DNA from: an uncultured Gammaproteobacteria bacterium
Lineage (GTDB): Bacteria > Pseudomonadota > Gammaproteobacteria > Pseudomonadales > Ketobacteraceae
Direction: 5' to 3'
DNA: 60,230 nt
Assembly (NCBI GenBank): GCA_913063125.1
Contig: CAJXZM010000012.1
Span: forward strand, 1 to 60,230
Below are positions 20,162 to 28,436 of the stretch, piece after piece. The notes under the pieces are model-generated. The model was not told where the DNA came from. It made no database searches and saw only the letters and a program-made list of their open reading frames with translations. The position numbers were made by a program, and so were the translations under genes. Position 1 is the first letter of the stretch. Every line of letters begins with the position of its first letter.

Positions 20162-20204
20162 TTGTGACCTACCAGTACAGCTGACAGGTCACAATGTCTT
20201 TAAT
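20162..20204 (+). terminator. Possible terminator after the lipoprotein hydrolase
   Basis: Nine-base perfect arms (ttgtgacct at 20162-20170 and aggtcacaa at 20186-20194) with a 15-base loop, followed by a weakly T-rich TGTCTTT. It lies 20 bases after the stop codon. Confidence 0.45.
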
Positions 20205-20422
20205 AATCAAACAATTGGTTTTTAATCGCGATCTTACATATAATACGCCCGTTTGAATCATTAGAGCGGTTTTTGGTCGTCGCTATAGCCATAGTTTGGT
20301 TGATAAATTGTCGCTATTATTGACCATCAAAGTGAAATATCGAACTTGCCCTATACTGGGTAGACCGCCATATCAGAACACCCCTTATTTTATCCATCCA
20401 TATGTGCTAGAGGAGACATGCT

Positions 20423-22075
20423 ATGGAACGTGAATCGATGGAATATGACGTAGTCATCGTGGGCGCGGGTCCGTCAGGCCTAGCTGCCGCATGCAAATTA
20501 CGCCAACTATCTGCAGAGTCAGGTCAAGAAATCACCGTTTGCGTGGTTGAGAAAGGCTCGGAAGTCGGAGCACACATTCTCTCTGGTGCGGTATTAGAGC
20601 CTAACGCCTTAGAAGAACTTTTTCCTGATTGGAAAGAAAAAGGTGCCCCGCTAAATACAAAAGTAACTGAAGATCAGTTTTACTTTTACACCAGTCAGAA
20701 AAGTGCTGTGCGCCTTCCAAACATGTTCATACCAAAACCAACGCATAACGAAGGTAACTATATTGTTAGCCTTGGTAATGTATGTCGTTGGATGGGAGAA
20801 CAAGCGGAAGAACTTGGTGTAGAAATCTACCCGGGATTTGCAGCATCAGAAATTATTTACCATGAAGATGGTAGTGTAAAAGGTGTTGCCACTGGTGACA
20901 TGGGCGTTAGCGAGAGCGGCGAACAGAAAGGCAGCTACCAACAAGGAATCGAGCTTCATGCCAAATACACATTATTTGCTGAGGGCTGTCGCGGAAGCCT
21001 TGGCAAAGAAATAATTGAAAAATACAATTTAGATAAAGATAGCGACCCACAACATTATGGGCTTGGTATCAAAGAGCTTTGGGACATTGACCCAGAGAAA
21101 AGCAGCCCGGGCCGTGTAATTCATGGGCTAGGTTGGCCTTTAAGTGAAAGCGGTTCGACCGGTGGTGCTTTCTTATACCACATCGAAGGCAACCAAGTTG
21201 TTGTTGGTGTTATCACAGATCTTAATTACAGCAATCCACATGTTAGCCCATTCGAAGAGTTTCAACGCTTCAAAACTCACCCAAGTATCACGCAATACCT
21301 CCAAGGTGGTAAGCGCGTATCTTACGGTGCTCGTGCTATTGCAAAAGGTGGTTTGAATTCCCTACCAAAAATGACATTCCCTGGCGGGTTGTTAATTGGT
21401 TGTGATGCGGGAACGCTCAACTCCATCAAAATCAAGGGAAGCCATACTGCAATGAAGAGCGGCATGATTGCAGCAGAAACCATAGCAGATGCACTTAAAA
21501 GTGGTGAAACCGGCGGTGAGCTCACGTCCTACACTACGAACTTCCAAAACTCTTGGTTGTACAAAGAGCTATTTTCTAGCCGTAACTTCTCTGGCGCAAT
21601 GCACACATTCGGTACTATTATCGGTGCAGGGTTCCTTTGGGTTGAGCAGAACATCTTAGGTGGGAAATTCCCTAAAACCTTCCATGACACCAAGTTTGAT
21701 CATGCAGAAATGAAACCTGCATCTTCCTGCAAGAAGATTGACTATCCAAAACCTGATAACAAAATCACGTTTGATCGCCTGTCTTCAGTATTCTTATCGA
21801 ATACAAACCATGAAGAAGACCAACCTTGTCACTTGAAGTTAAAGGATGCAGATTTACCGCTTCGCGATAATTTACCGAAATTTGATGAACCCGCTCAGCG
21901 CTACTGCCCTGCCGGCGTTTATGAAATCACTGAAGATGAAGCTGGTGAAAAGAAATTCCAAATCAACAGCCAAAACTGTGTTCACTGCAAAACCTGCGAT
22001 ATTAAAGACCCGGCCCAGAATATCACGTGGGTAGTTCCTGAAGGAACGGGTGGTCCAAACTATCCAAACATGTAA
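20423..22075 (+). CDS. Electron transfer flavoprotein-ubiquinone oxidoreductase
   Basis: 550 aa ETF-QO, which passes electrons from acyl-CoA dehydrogenases, via ETF, to the quinone pool at the inner membrane. The FAD-binding GAGPSG lies at about 14-19. The quinone/FAD region includes GCDAGTLNSIKIKGSH. The 4Fe-4S cluster near the C-terminus is bound by Cys495, Cys519, Cys522 and Cys525 (CPAGVYE, CVHCKTC). The family ending GGPNYPNM is intact. The AGGAGA Shine-Dalgarno supports the ATG at 20423. It is a single gene bounded by a very strong terminator. It fits with the acyl-CoA dehydrogenase at the right end of the window, although etfAB are not here. Confidence 0.96.
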   Translation: MERESMEYDVVIVGAGPSGLAAACKLRQLSAESGQEITVCVVEKGSEVGAHILSGAVLEPNALEELFPDWKEKGAPLNTKVTEDQFYFYTSQKSAVRLPNMFIPKPTHNEGNYIVSLGNVCRWMGEQAEELGVEIYPGFAASEIIYHEDGSVKGVATGDMGVSESGEQKGSYQQGIELHAKYTLFAEGCRGSLGKEIIEKYNLDKDSDPQHYGLGIKELWDIDPEKSSPGRVIHGLGWPLSESGSTGGAFLYHIEGNQVVVGVITDLNYSNPHVSPFEEFQRFKTHPSITQYLQGGKRVSYGARAIAKGGLNSLPKMTFPGGLLIGCDAGTLNSIKIKGSHTAMKSGMIAAETIADALKSGETGGELTSYTTNFQNSWLYKELFSSRNFSGAMHTFGTIIGAGFLWVEQNILGGKFPKTFHDTKFDHAEMKPASSCKKIDYPKPDNKITFDRLSSVFLSNTNHEEDQPCHLKLKDADLPLRDNLPKFDEPAQRYCPAGVYEITEDEAGEKKFQINSQNCVHCKTCDIKDPAQNITWVVPEGTGGPNYPNM

Positions 22076-22086
22076 TATGTTTTAAA

Positions 22087-22146
22087 TAAATAAGCAGCAA
22101 TAAAAAAGGGCTCATAGTTGAGCCCTTTTTTATTGCTGCTTATTTA
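22087..22146. terminator. Strong bidirectional terminator with perfect 28-bp arms
   Basis: Bases 22087-22114 and 22119-22146 are perfect reverse complements with a 4-base loop (TAGT). The GC-rich core GGGCTCA/TGAGCCC is flanked by an A-tract on one side and a T-tract on the other, so it works in both directions. It sits between the ETF-QO gene and the converging DUF1285 gene. Confidence 0.93.
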
Positions 22147-22153
22147 TACCAAA

Positions 22154-22708
22154 CTAAAATCGCCCTAACTCAAAATGTTCACCACTACTTTCAAGAAATA
22201 ATACATTTTCAGCGCCCTGCTGCTCCGATACGGCCACATCAATCAACTGGTAAAACACGCTTCTTGCTATACGTGCTTTTAAGTTTTTTCTTACCACTAC
22301 ATAAGGTGCAGGCTCATCATTTAACGTATGTACTGTAACCGGGTGTTCAGCATCAACAACAACTTGGTCTCCTAATGACGTTTCAAAAACTATTTTCTGA
22401 ACACCTTCGCTTAAAACAATATCAAAACCAACCACCAGAAAGGGGACATCCTCTACAGTGAGCAACATTTTTTCCACTGGTGTTACCAAATAATATTTTT
22501 CATCATCATCCAATCGAATAATTCTGGAAAACATTTTAACTAATTTTTCTCGCTTAAAAGGGTCCCCCTTATGAGTCCACGTACCATCACGACGTATACA
22601 GATTTCACTGTCACCGCAATGCTCTGGGTGCCACTCATTAACCGGAGGCAAGTCTTGTTGCAAGCTATCATTTTCAATATTTTCAAGTAATGTCTTGGGG
22701 TCTCTCAT
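22154..22708 (-). CDS. DUF1285 domain protein
   Basis: 184 aa from the ATG at 22708, which has GGAG about 10 bases upstream; the frame could extend to 22729 inside the kinase gene. It matches the DUF1285 family of proteobacteria: the WHPEHCGDSEICIRRDGTW segment, then HKGDPFKREKLVKMF, RLDDDEKYYLVTPVEKM and the closing beta segments. The family fold is soluble and its role is unknown. The start lies a few bases after the stop of the CHASE8 kinase, so it is the third member of a yfiR–kinase–DUF1285 unit here. Confidence 0.85.
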   Translation of the reverse strand: MRDPKTLLENIENDSLQQDLPPVNEWHPEHCGDSEICIRRDGTWTHKGDPFKREKLVKMFSRIIRLDDDEKYYLVTPVEKMLLTVEDVPFLVVGFDIVLSEGVQKIVFETSLGDQVVVDAEHPVTVHTLNDEPAPYVVVRKNLKARIARSVFYQLIDVAVSEQQGAENVLFLESSGEHFELGRF

Positions 22709-22713
22709 GGGCT

Positions 22714-25155
22714 TTAATCTCCAATCCATCGTTCCATTATCTTTATAATCTCACCCGTTTTAAAGGGTTTGGCAATATAGTCATCCATACCTGCCCTCAT
22801 ACAAGCTTCTCTATCACCAGCCATTACATGAGCCGTCATAGCAATAACAGGTGTTCTGCTACCAGCAACCTCCTTCTTTCTGAAACGCCTTGTTGCTTGA
22901 AAGCCATCAAGCACTGGCATCTGACAATCCATAAACACCAGATCGAACTCTTTCTTCTCTAACAGTGTTAACGCCTCTTCACCATTTGCGGCAAGAGAAA
23001 CCGTAAAACCCATACTCTCTAGCCGCCCTTGGGCTACTTGTTGATTAATACGATTATCCTCTACCACAAGAATCTCTTTAACGCCGACAGGTACCCTGAC
23101 AACTATTGGCTCTACACTATTCAACTCCTCGTTAAGCCCTTGCAGCATCAATACGCACTCTCGAACATAGCGTCGCCTTAACGGTTTCACTAGAAACCGA
23201 TAGTTCATAAGTACTTTATCTTCCTTTGCACGATTTCGATCATTTAGCGATCCCGTCAAAAGAATTTGACTAGGCTTGATACAACACTGGACATCTTCCG
23301 ACACGATAATTCGACCAGCCTCCTCAAACCCAACGGCAAGATTGATAATCACCCCATCATACCCTCCTCCTGATGAAACCTTACTCTCCAAAGTAGCATA
23401 AAGTTCTTCACTGTCAGAAACGACATCTAGCCTTACATGGTAATGCTCAAAGTAGGCTTTTAATGCTTCGGTGCTCGTGTCATTTCTATCAACAACCAAT
23501 AGAGACATCGATTTTAGTTGACCATCACTGAATGTTTGATCATGCAAAGAGGGGCCCTCGGGAGTAAACGACACATCGAACCAAAATGTACTGCCCTTTC
23601 CTTCTTCGCTTTCAACGCCAATACCACCATCCATCAAATGCGTAAGTTGACGGCACAATGTCAAACCTAAACCAGTACCACCAAACCTGCGGGTTGTTGA
23701 AGAATCCGCCTGAGAAAATGTTTCAAAGATCTTATCCCTCACTTCCTCGCGAATACCTACCCCCGTATCTTCCACCTCAAAACGGATGCGAACAATATCA
23801 GCGCCCTCTTCCGTCACCGCATAACTTAATTTAACGTAGCCTTTTGAAGTGAATTTTATAGCATTACCCACAATATTAAACACCAGCTGTTTAAAGCGAG
23901 TGGGGTCACCCAACACCATAGTAGGAAGGCGATCATCAAATACGTATGCCAGCTCTACTCCTTTTGAATACGCTGATTCACCAACAATAGCGAATACATC
24001 TTCAATAGCATCAGATATATCGAAGTGTATATGCTCAAGCACCATCTTTCCTTGCTCTATTTTTGATAAATCCAATACATTATTTAACAATTCGAGCAAC
24101 ATATTTCCGGACTCATATGCGACACCAACATAATGCTCCTGATCATTTGTTAGCCCAGTCTCGGATAGCAACGATAACATCCCCAACACTCCGTTCATTG
24201 GCGTTCGCAACTCATGGCTCATCGTAGCAAGAAACTGTGCTTTCGAATTTGCGCTTTCCTCCGCAACCTTTTTGTTTTCTTCAGATATACGAATAGCACG
24301 ATTGGCCTGCTTCAAGGCTTTGACCGTTTCTTCAAGGCTGATATTAGCTGCCTGCAATTCACTGGTGCGGTCTTCTACTTCCGCTTCCAACTCCAAATAA
24401 TGGCGGTTAAGTTCTGCATCCCGCTCACCGAGCTCCTCCAACATACCGTTAAAAGCATCCGTCAAATGACCCAACTCATCATCTGCAAACTTATGCACCC
24501 TAACCGCATAGTTCTTATCTTTACGAACGGTCGAAACAGCCTGTTTTAAATGTGTAATGGGATCAGAAACCAGACGCACCATTCTGGACAAAATCAACAA
24601 AGAGAGTATAAATGTCACGCATAATACAACACCTACAATCAGCACTGCTCTAGATTTAAAAGCATCAAACTGGGCCAGGCTAGAGCGAATATAAATAGAA
24701 CCGATTACTTCATTATCGAGTTCGATTTGGCTATGTACAAAAATGCCTTCATTTGAAAAAACTACTGTAGGAGTATGGCTTCCAGGCCACTGCAACCGAC
24801 CACTTTTAATTTCGCTATACCCGCCACTAAACTCTTCTGCATTTTCTGCTACATATTCTGCAAAAATATCCCCCTCTGCATTAAATATTAGAGACTCTTG
24901 TATTTGCGGGATAGATTGAAGAGATGTCAATATTGCTGATGCCGTTCCCGCATCATCAAATGCTAGCGATGCCGCTACGTTATATGCAATCACTTGAGTA
25001 TGCGAAATCAACTCATTAATAATACGCTCTCTAACTGCAGTTCTCTCGATAGATACAAAAACACCCGTTGCCAACAACAGCGCGCTGACCACAACAATAA
25101 TATTAATAACAATCAGTTTCTTGGAAACAGATAGGCGGTTAAATAGTTCTTTCAC
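22714..25155 (-). CDS. Hybrid histidine kinase with periplasmic CHASE8-like sensor
   Basis: 813 aa inner-membrane kinase. TM1 is about 13-37, followed by a periplasmic domain (38-167) with the CHASE8-like pattern seen in YfiN (ASLAFDDAGTASAILTSL, IFNAEGDIFAEY). TM2 is about 168-190, then HAMP and a coiled coil. The HisKA domain has His314 in SHELRTPMNG. The HATPase has DTGVGI and GGTGLGL. A degenerate receiver follows (about 555-690), then a full C-terminal receiver with phosphoacceptor about Asp743 and Lys about 796. Its ATG overlaps the yfiR stop in ATGA, indicating translational coupling. By analogy with YfiR-YfiN, the periplasmic YfiR product probably controls this sensor (inference). There is no HPt domain or DNA-binding partner nearby. 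Confidence 0.92.
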   Translation of the reverse strand: MKELFNRLSVSKKLIVINIIVVVSALLLATGVFVSIERTAVRERIINELISHTQVIAYNVAASLAFDDAGTASAILTSLQSIPQIQESLIFNAEGDIFAEYVAENAEEFSGGYSEIKSGRLQWPGSHTPTVVFSNEGIFVHSQIELDNEVIGSIYIRSSLAQFDAFKSRAVLIVGVVLCVTFILSLLILSRMVRLVSDPITHLKQAVSTVRKDKNYAVRVHKFADDELGHLTDAFNGMLEELGERDAELNRHYLELEAEVEDRTSELQAANISLEETVKALKQANRAIRISEENKKVAEESANSKAQFLATMSHELRTPMNGVLGMLSLLSETGLTNDQEHYVGVAYESGNMLLELLNNVLDLSKIEQGKMVLEHIHFDISDAIEDVFAIVGESAYSKGVELAYVFDDRLPTMVLGDPTRFKQLVFNIVGNAIKFTSKGYVKLSYAVTEEGADIVRIRFEVEDTGVGIREEVRDKIFETFSQADSSTTRRFGGTGLGLTLCRQLTHLMDGGIGVESEEGKGSTFWFDVSFTPEGPSLHDQTFSDGQLKSMSLLVVDRNDTSTEALKAYFEHYHVRLDVVSDSEELYATLESKVSSGGGYDGVIINLAVGFEEAGRIIVSEDVQCCIKPSQILLTGSLNDRNRAKEDKVLMNYRFLVKPLRRRYVRECVLMLQGLNEELNSVEPIVVRVPVGVKEILVVEDNRINQQVAQGRLESMGFTVSLAANGEEALTLLEKKEFDLVFMDCQMPVLDGFQATRRFRKKEVAGSRTPVIAMTAHVMAGDREACMRAGMDDYIAKPFKTGEIIKIMERWIGD

Positions 25156-25718
25156 TGCTTACCCTCCTCTTCCACTCTACCAACAATTTTAGCCAAATTC
25201 AGCAAGCGAGAACTAATATCCAAATTTGAATCATTTGCATGCTCTACGCTAATTTCAAAACGCAGCTTTTCACCGTCTATATAGAAATTAATCACCCCTC
25301 CTTTACCGATAAAACCCTCCTCCCCGCCAACCCACAGTTGCCCCCTAATACGCTCAACACGTTCAAACCAACGAAATGAATACCGAGGATCTATGTAAAC
25401 GATATGACAACCCAGAGAATCCCCTCGCTTCCCAAGGGCCACAATCTGCACTCGATGGCCTTGAATTACCTTACCCGAATAATTTCGAAGTTCATTAATT
25501 AAAGATTCTGTCGCTGCAGCACAAAACACCAAGTTGGTATTACTAGAAGGAAGTACATCTTGAGGCCAACTAATAAGCTTGGCGAAGCTTAGGATATAAG
25601 CCGCTTTCAATTTATCGGGGGCGTCTATTTCAGCAATAGCGGAGCGCACAGGCAAAGATAGCACTACAAGCGCCACTATATAACACATCCTTTTGATAAC
25701 TATCCTTAACTGTGCCAT
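25152..25718 (-). CDS. YfiR family periplasmic protein (DUF4154)
   Basis: 188 aa with a signal peptide (hydrophobic 11-29, cleavage near SAIA-EID). The family signatures are present: LKAAYILSFAKLISWP at the start of the mature protein, the IQGHRVQIV segment, CHIVYID, and the C-terminal INFYIDGEKLRFEIS with LNLAKIV. Two cysteines (C66, C104) have nearly the same spacing as one disulfide of P. aeruginosa YfiR. YfiR represses the diguanylate cyclase YfiN by touching its periplasmic domain. Here the next, overlapping gene encodes a CHASE8 kinase rather than a cyclase. No YfiB-like OmpA lipoprotein is adjacent. Confidence 0.9.
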   Translation of the reverse strand: MAQLRIVIKRMCYIVALVVLSLPVRSAIAEIDAPDKLKAAYILSFAKLISWPQDVLPSSNTNLVFCAAATESLINELRNYSGKVIQGHRVQIVALGKRGDSLGCHIVYIDPRYSFRWFERVERIRGQLWVGGEEGFIGKGGVINFYIDGEKLRFEISVEHANDSNLDISSRLLNLAKIVGRVEEEGKQ

Positions 25719-25954
25719 GACACCTAATTAGCCGCTAACTGAGTCTATCGTGCTCAGCATACTTGTGAATTATAAAAGCGAATACTATCAATATTCATCC
25801 ACTTTTTCAGCTTATATACTATTGATTTTTTTACCAATTACGACCAGATCAAATTTGAGTATAGCCTCAAAAGCCATAAACTTTAGAAGTTCCGTTACAA
25901 ATGTGATTTTATTACAGTTCATCACCGCCAAAAATGACAAACTATCGATTTGGA

Positions 25955-26194
25955 ATGGATAAAAACACACAAAAAAGCCTTTTTATGCCACTAAGCACAA
26001 CGTTAAAAACTGCTGAAGATATTGTTAAAGAAGCGCGCTCCTCAGCTGAATTTATCTCACCAGAAGAAGCAAAAAACCACTATCAAACAACAACACGCTG
26101 GCAATCGATGTTAAAGAACCTTTCGAACACTATAAAGCCTGCATTCCACATTCAATCAACATTCGATACCACACACTCTGTATGTGATTGTTAA
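25955..26194 (+). CDS. Small protein resembling a rhodanese N-terminal segment; possible remnant
   Basis: About 79 aa from the ATG at 25955; an upstream in-frame ATG at 25934 is also possible, and neither has a good Shine-Dalgarno. The segment TAEDIVKEARSSAEFISPEEAK resembles the helical lead-in of single-domain rhodaneses. However, the sequence ends without the DVREPxE region or a catalytic CRSG-type loop. The C-terminus is short and Cys-containing (SVCDC). It could be a genuine small protein or the stub of a decayed rhodanese gene. It lies alone between yfiR (divergent) and the receiver-like gene. Confidence 0.45.
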   Translation: MDKNTQKSLFMPLSTTLKTAEDIVKEARSSAEFISPEEAKNHYQTTTRWQSMLKNLSNTIKPAFHIQSTFDTTHSVCDC

Positions 26195-26288
26195 ATGGAC
26201 CAATTTGGTGGTCACCTCTGGAGAAACGGCTAAACTATCATAGTAAGCTATACCTATAACGTTTTATGTAGAAGAGGGCTAACAAGTA

Positions 26289-27404
26289 ATGGGTAATAGA
26301 ATGTACAACGTTCTAATTATTGATATCGAAGGCGACGATGTTCAAATTGTTGAAGGCATGTTATCTGAAGATTTTGATGTGACCACTTGCAACGCCCCTG
26401 AAAATGCTACTGAAGCTGTTAAACAAGCGATTCCAGGTGTTATCCTCTTAAACCCCGCAATGAAAAATCTAGATACGCTATCCGTTGTTACTACAGCTAA
26501 AAACCTAAACCCCAAAAGCCATGTTATCTTTTTATCAGACCTTATTAGTATTGATGACAGTGTCCTAGCCTATGAGCAGGGCGCAGATGACTTCATAGCA
26601 AAGCCTTATAACCCTATAGAGCTTTATTATAAAATCGAAAGTCACGTAAAAAAAGCAGCTGACCGGGCTCAACTAGCCGCCACTGCCGATTCCGCTCGTT
26701 CAGCCGCGTTTGCAGCCATGGAAAGCAACAGCGAGATGGGTATCATTTTGCGGTATATGGAAGAAATCACCAGCTGTAATAGCTACAGTGACCTTAGCTT
26801 TAGCTTAGCTCAAACGGTACAATCCTTTGGTGTCATTGCCACAGTGCAAATACGAGGTATCAACAGTATTTTCAATGCGGGCTGTGAGAACGACTCTTTT
26901 GAAGCCAACCTGCTATCAAAAAGCGTTAAAAAAGGTAAAGTTATAGAAGGTGCTCACAAGCTAATTATCAATGATGAACGCATATCCCTTCTCATAAAAA
27001 ACACACCCGCAAAGGACGACCCTAAATATGGCCGCATAAAAGACAATCTTGCGATGATGATCAGTGCAACGGGCGCCAGGGTGATTACTATAGACCTCGT
27101 TACACAATTAGAGCTACAGCGGAAGTCGGGGCTTAATTCTATTATCGGAAATGCCCGAAATAGCATGCACAACATACACGACACTTTTAATATATACGAA
27201 AAAAATATTTGGACAAAAATCCAAGAATATCGAGAACACACTGAAGGCGTACTCGTTTCACTTGGACTAAGCGAAGAACAAGAAGAAACATTAATGGAGT
27301 CACTGGATGAATTTGTTAAGCAGGTAATAGAAACCGATAAAACAAAAGATCTCATAGATTCCAGTTTTACCAGTTTATTGTCGGAACTAGATAAACTTAA
27401 TTAA
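26289..27404 (+). CDS. Receiver-like protein with Asn in place of the phosphoacceptor Asp
   Basis: 371 aa, cytoplasmic. The N-terminal domain (about 6-125) has a receiver fold pattern: LIIDIEGDD for the acidic pocket, VIFLSD as strand 4 and IAKPYNP with the conserved Lys. At the end of strand 3, however, the sequence is VILLNPAM, with Asn55 where phosphoryl-accepting Asp is expected. A helical linker ([26 protein letters not shown]) leads to a C-terminal region of 230 residues with a long helix. I do not recognise a DNA-binding, GGDEF, HD or PP2C output. A GAGGG Shine-Dalgarno about 10 bases from the first ATG supports the start. It converges on flagellin, overlapping it by eight bases. Confidence 0.82.
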   Translation: MGNRMYNVLIIDIEGDDVQIVEGMLSEDFDVTTCNAPENATEAVKQAIPGVILLNPAMKNLDTLSVVTTAKNLNPKSHVIFLSDLISIDDSVLAYEQGADDFIAKPYNPIELYYKIESHVKKAADRAQLAATADSARSAAFAAMESNSEMGIILRYMEEITSCNSYSDLSFSLAQTVQSFGVIATVQIRGINSIFNAGCENDSFEANLLSKSVKKGKVIEGAHKLIINDERISLLIKNTPAKDDPKYGRIKDNLAMMISATGARVITIDLVTQLELQRKSGLNSIIGNARNSMHNIHDTFNIYEKNIWTKIQEYREHTEGVLVSLGLSEEQEETLMESLDEFVKQVIETDKTKDLIDSSFTSLLSELDKLN

Positions 27405-28203
27405 GTAACGATAGAATATTTTGTGATTGTGCGTTAGCTTGAGCCTGTATGGCAACCCCTACCTGGTTTTGCAACAAATTCTTGGAACGCTCCGCTACCT
27501 CTGAGGCAAAATCAGTATCTGCAATACGGGACCTTGCAGCCTGCTGTGACTCAGATACACTCTGTAAATTTCTGATAGTCGCCTCGAAGCGGTTTTGCAC
27601 TGCCCCCAACTCAGAACGAAACTGCCCAATTTGAGTCAGCGCATCATCTATTGAATCTATGGTTGTGTTGGCCCCACTCACACTGGAAACATCCGTATTT
27701 TCTTCATCGACACTCAAGCCATCAAAACCAGAAACAGTAATGGTCTCATTTGAATTAGCGCCGACCTGGAAACTCAAACTTGAAAACTCATCACCCAACA
27801 CTCGCTTACCGTTAAACGTTGTGTTTTCCGCAATTTGATTCACCTGAGAAACCAATTGATCCACTTCTTTTTGTATCGTGGCCCTATCCGAAGCTGTGTT
27901 AGTGCCATTTGCTGCTTGTAAAGAAAGATCTCTAATACGCTGCAATGCATTAGTCGTCTCACCCAATGCCGACTCGGCAGTTTGAGCAAACGAGATACCA
28001 TCATTTGCATTGCGTGTTGCAACATTTAACCCATTTATCTGCGAAGTAAAACGCTGAGAAATTGCAAAACCCGCAGCATCGTCTTTCGCGCTATTTATCC
28101 TCTGCCCAGTGGATAGTTTGATCAACGACTCTGTTAATTTTTTTTGAGTCTGACTAAGTGAATTCAAACCCCGTAGAGATGAAGTATTCGTATTAATAGC
28201 CAT
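27397..28203 (-). CDS. fliC: Flagellin, short form
   Basis: 268 aa, about half the length of E. coli FliC. It consists of the conserved D0/D1 N-terminus ([41 protein letters not shown]) and C-terminus ([33 protein letters not shown]) with a minimal central domain. It assembles the flagellar filament after export through the flagellar type III system. A GAGG Shine-Dalgarno precedes the ATG. No other flagellar gene lies in the window, so this is an isolated flagellin locus. I could not find a convincing sigma-28 or sigma-54 promoter by eye in the 233 bases upstream. The symbol is given by family; it may be one of several flagellins. Confidence 0.95.
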   Translation of the reverse strand: MAINTNTSSLRGLNSLSQTQKKLTESLIKLSTGQRINSAKDDAAGFAISQRFTSQINGLNVATRNANDGISFAQTAESALGETTNALQRIRDLSLQAANGTNTASDRATIQKEVDQLVSQVNQIAENTTFNGKRVLGDEFSSLSFQVGANSNETITVSGFDGLSVDEENTDVSSVSGANTTIDSIDDALTQIGQFRSELGAVQNRFEATIRNLQSVSESQQAARSRIADTDFASEVAERSKNLLQNQVGVAIQAQANAQSQNILSLLN

Positions 28204-28321
28204 GACATTAGCCTCTCATATACAAGCACGAACCAAGCAAACGCCAGGCGGTTATTCACATTGTCTTAAAAGTTTAACGCGATGAAAAAATAGGTCAATA
28301 AACAATCACTTCAACACAATG

Positions 28322-28343
28322 ATTATGTGAAAATTCACATAAT
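28322..28343. promoter_or_regulatory. 22-bp perfect palindrome upstream of flagellin
   Basis: Ten-base arms (ATTATGTGAA and TTCACATAAT) around a central AA, 119 bases upstream of the flagellin ATG and 94 bases after the alcohol dehydrogenase stop. The TGTGA/TCACA half-sites recall CRP, but the spacing is 4 rather than 6. It could be an operator for a dimeric regulator. Confidence 0.4.
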
Positions 28344-28436
28344 ATCTAATAAACCACCTGTTACTTGGATGATAAAGCTATCACAGGGCCGCACGATATA
28401 CTAAATTCATATAATAAAATAACGACGCCAACCAAA

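Noticed and set aside
28204..28300. Sigma-28 or sigma-54 flagellin promoter
   Set aside because: The nearest matches have wrong spacing or fewer than six matching bases; not enough to call.
28322..28343. CRP binding site
   Set aside because: Half-sites TGTGA and TCACA are separated by 4 bases, while CRP needs 6.
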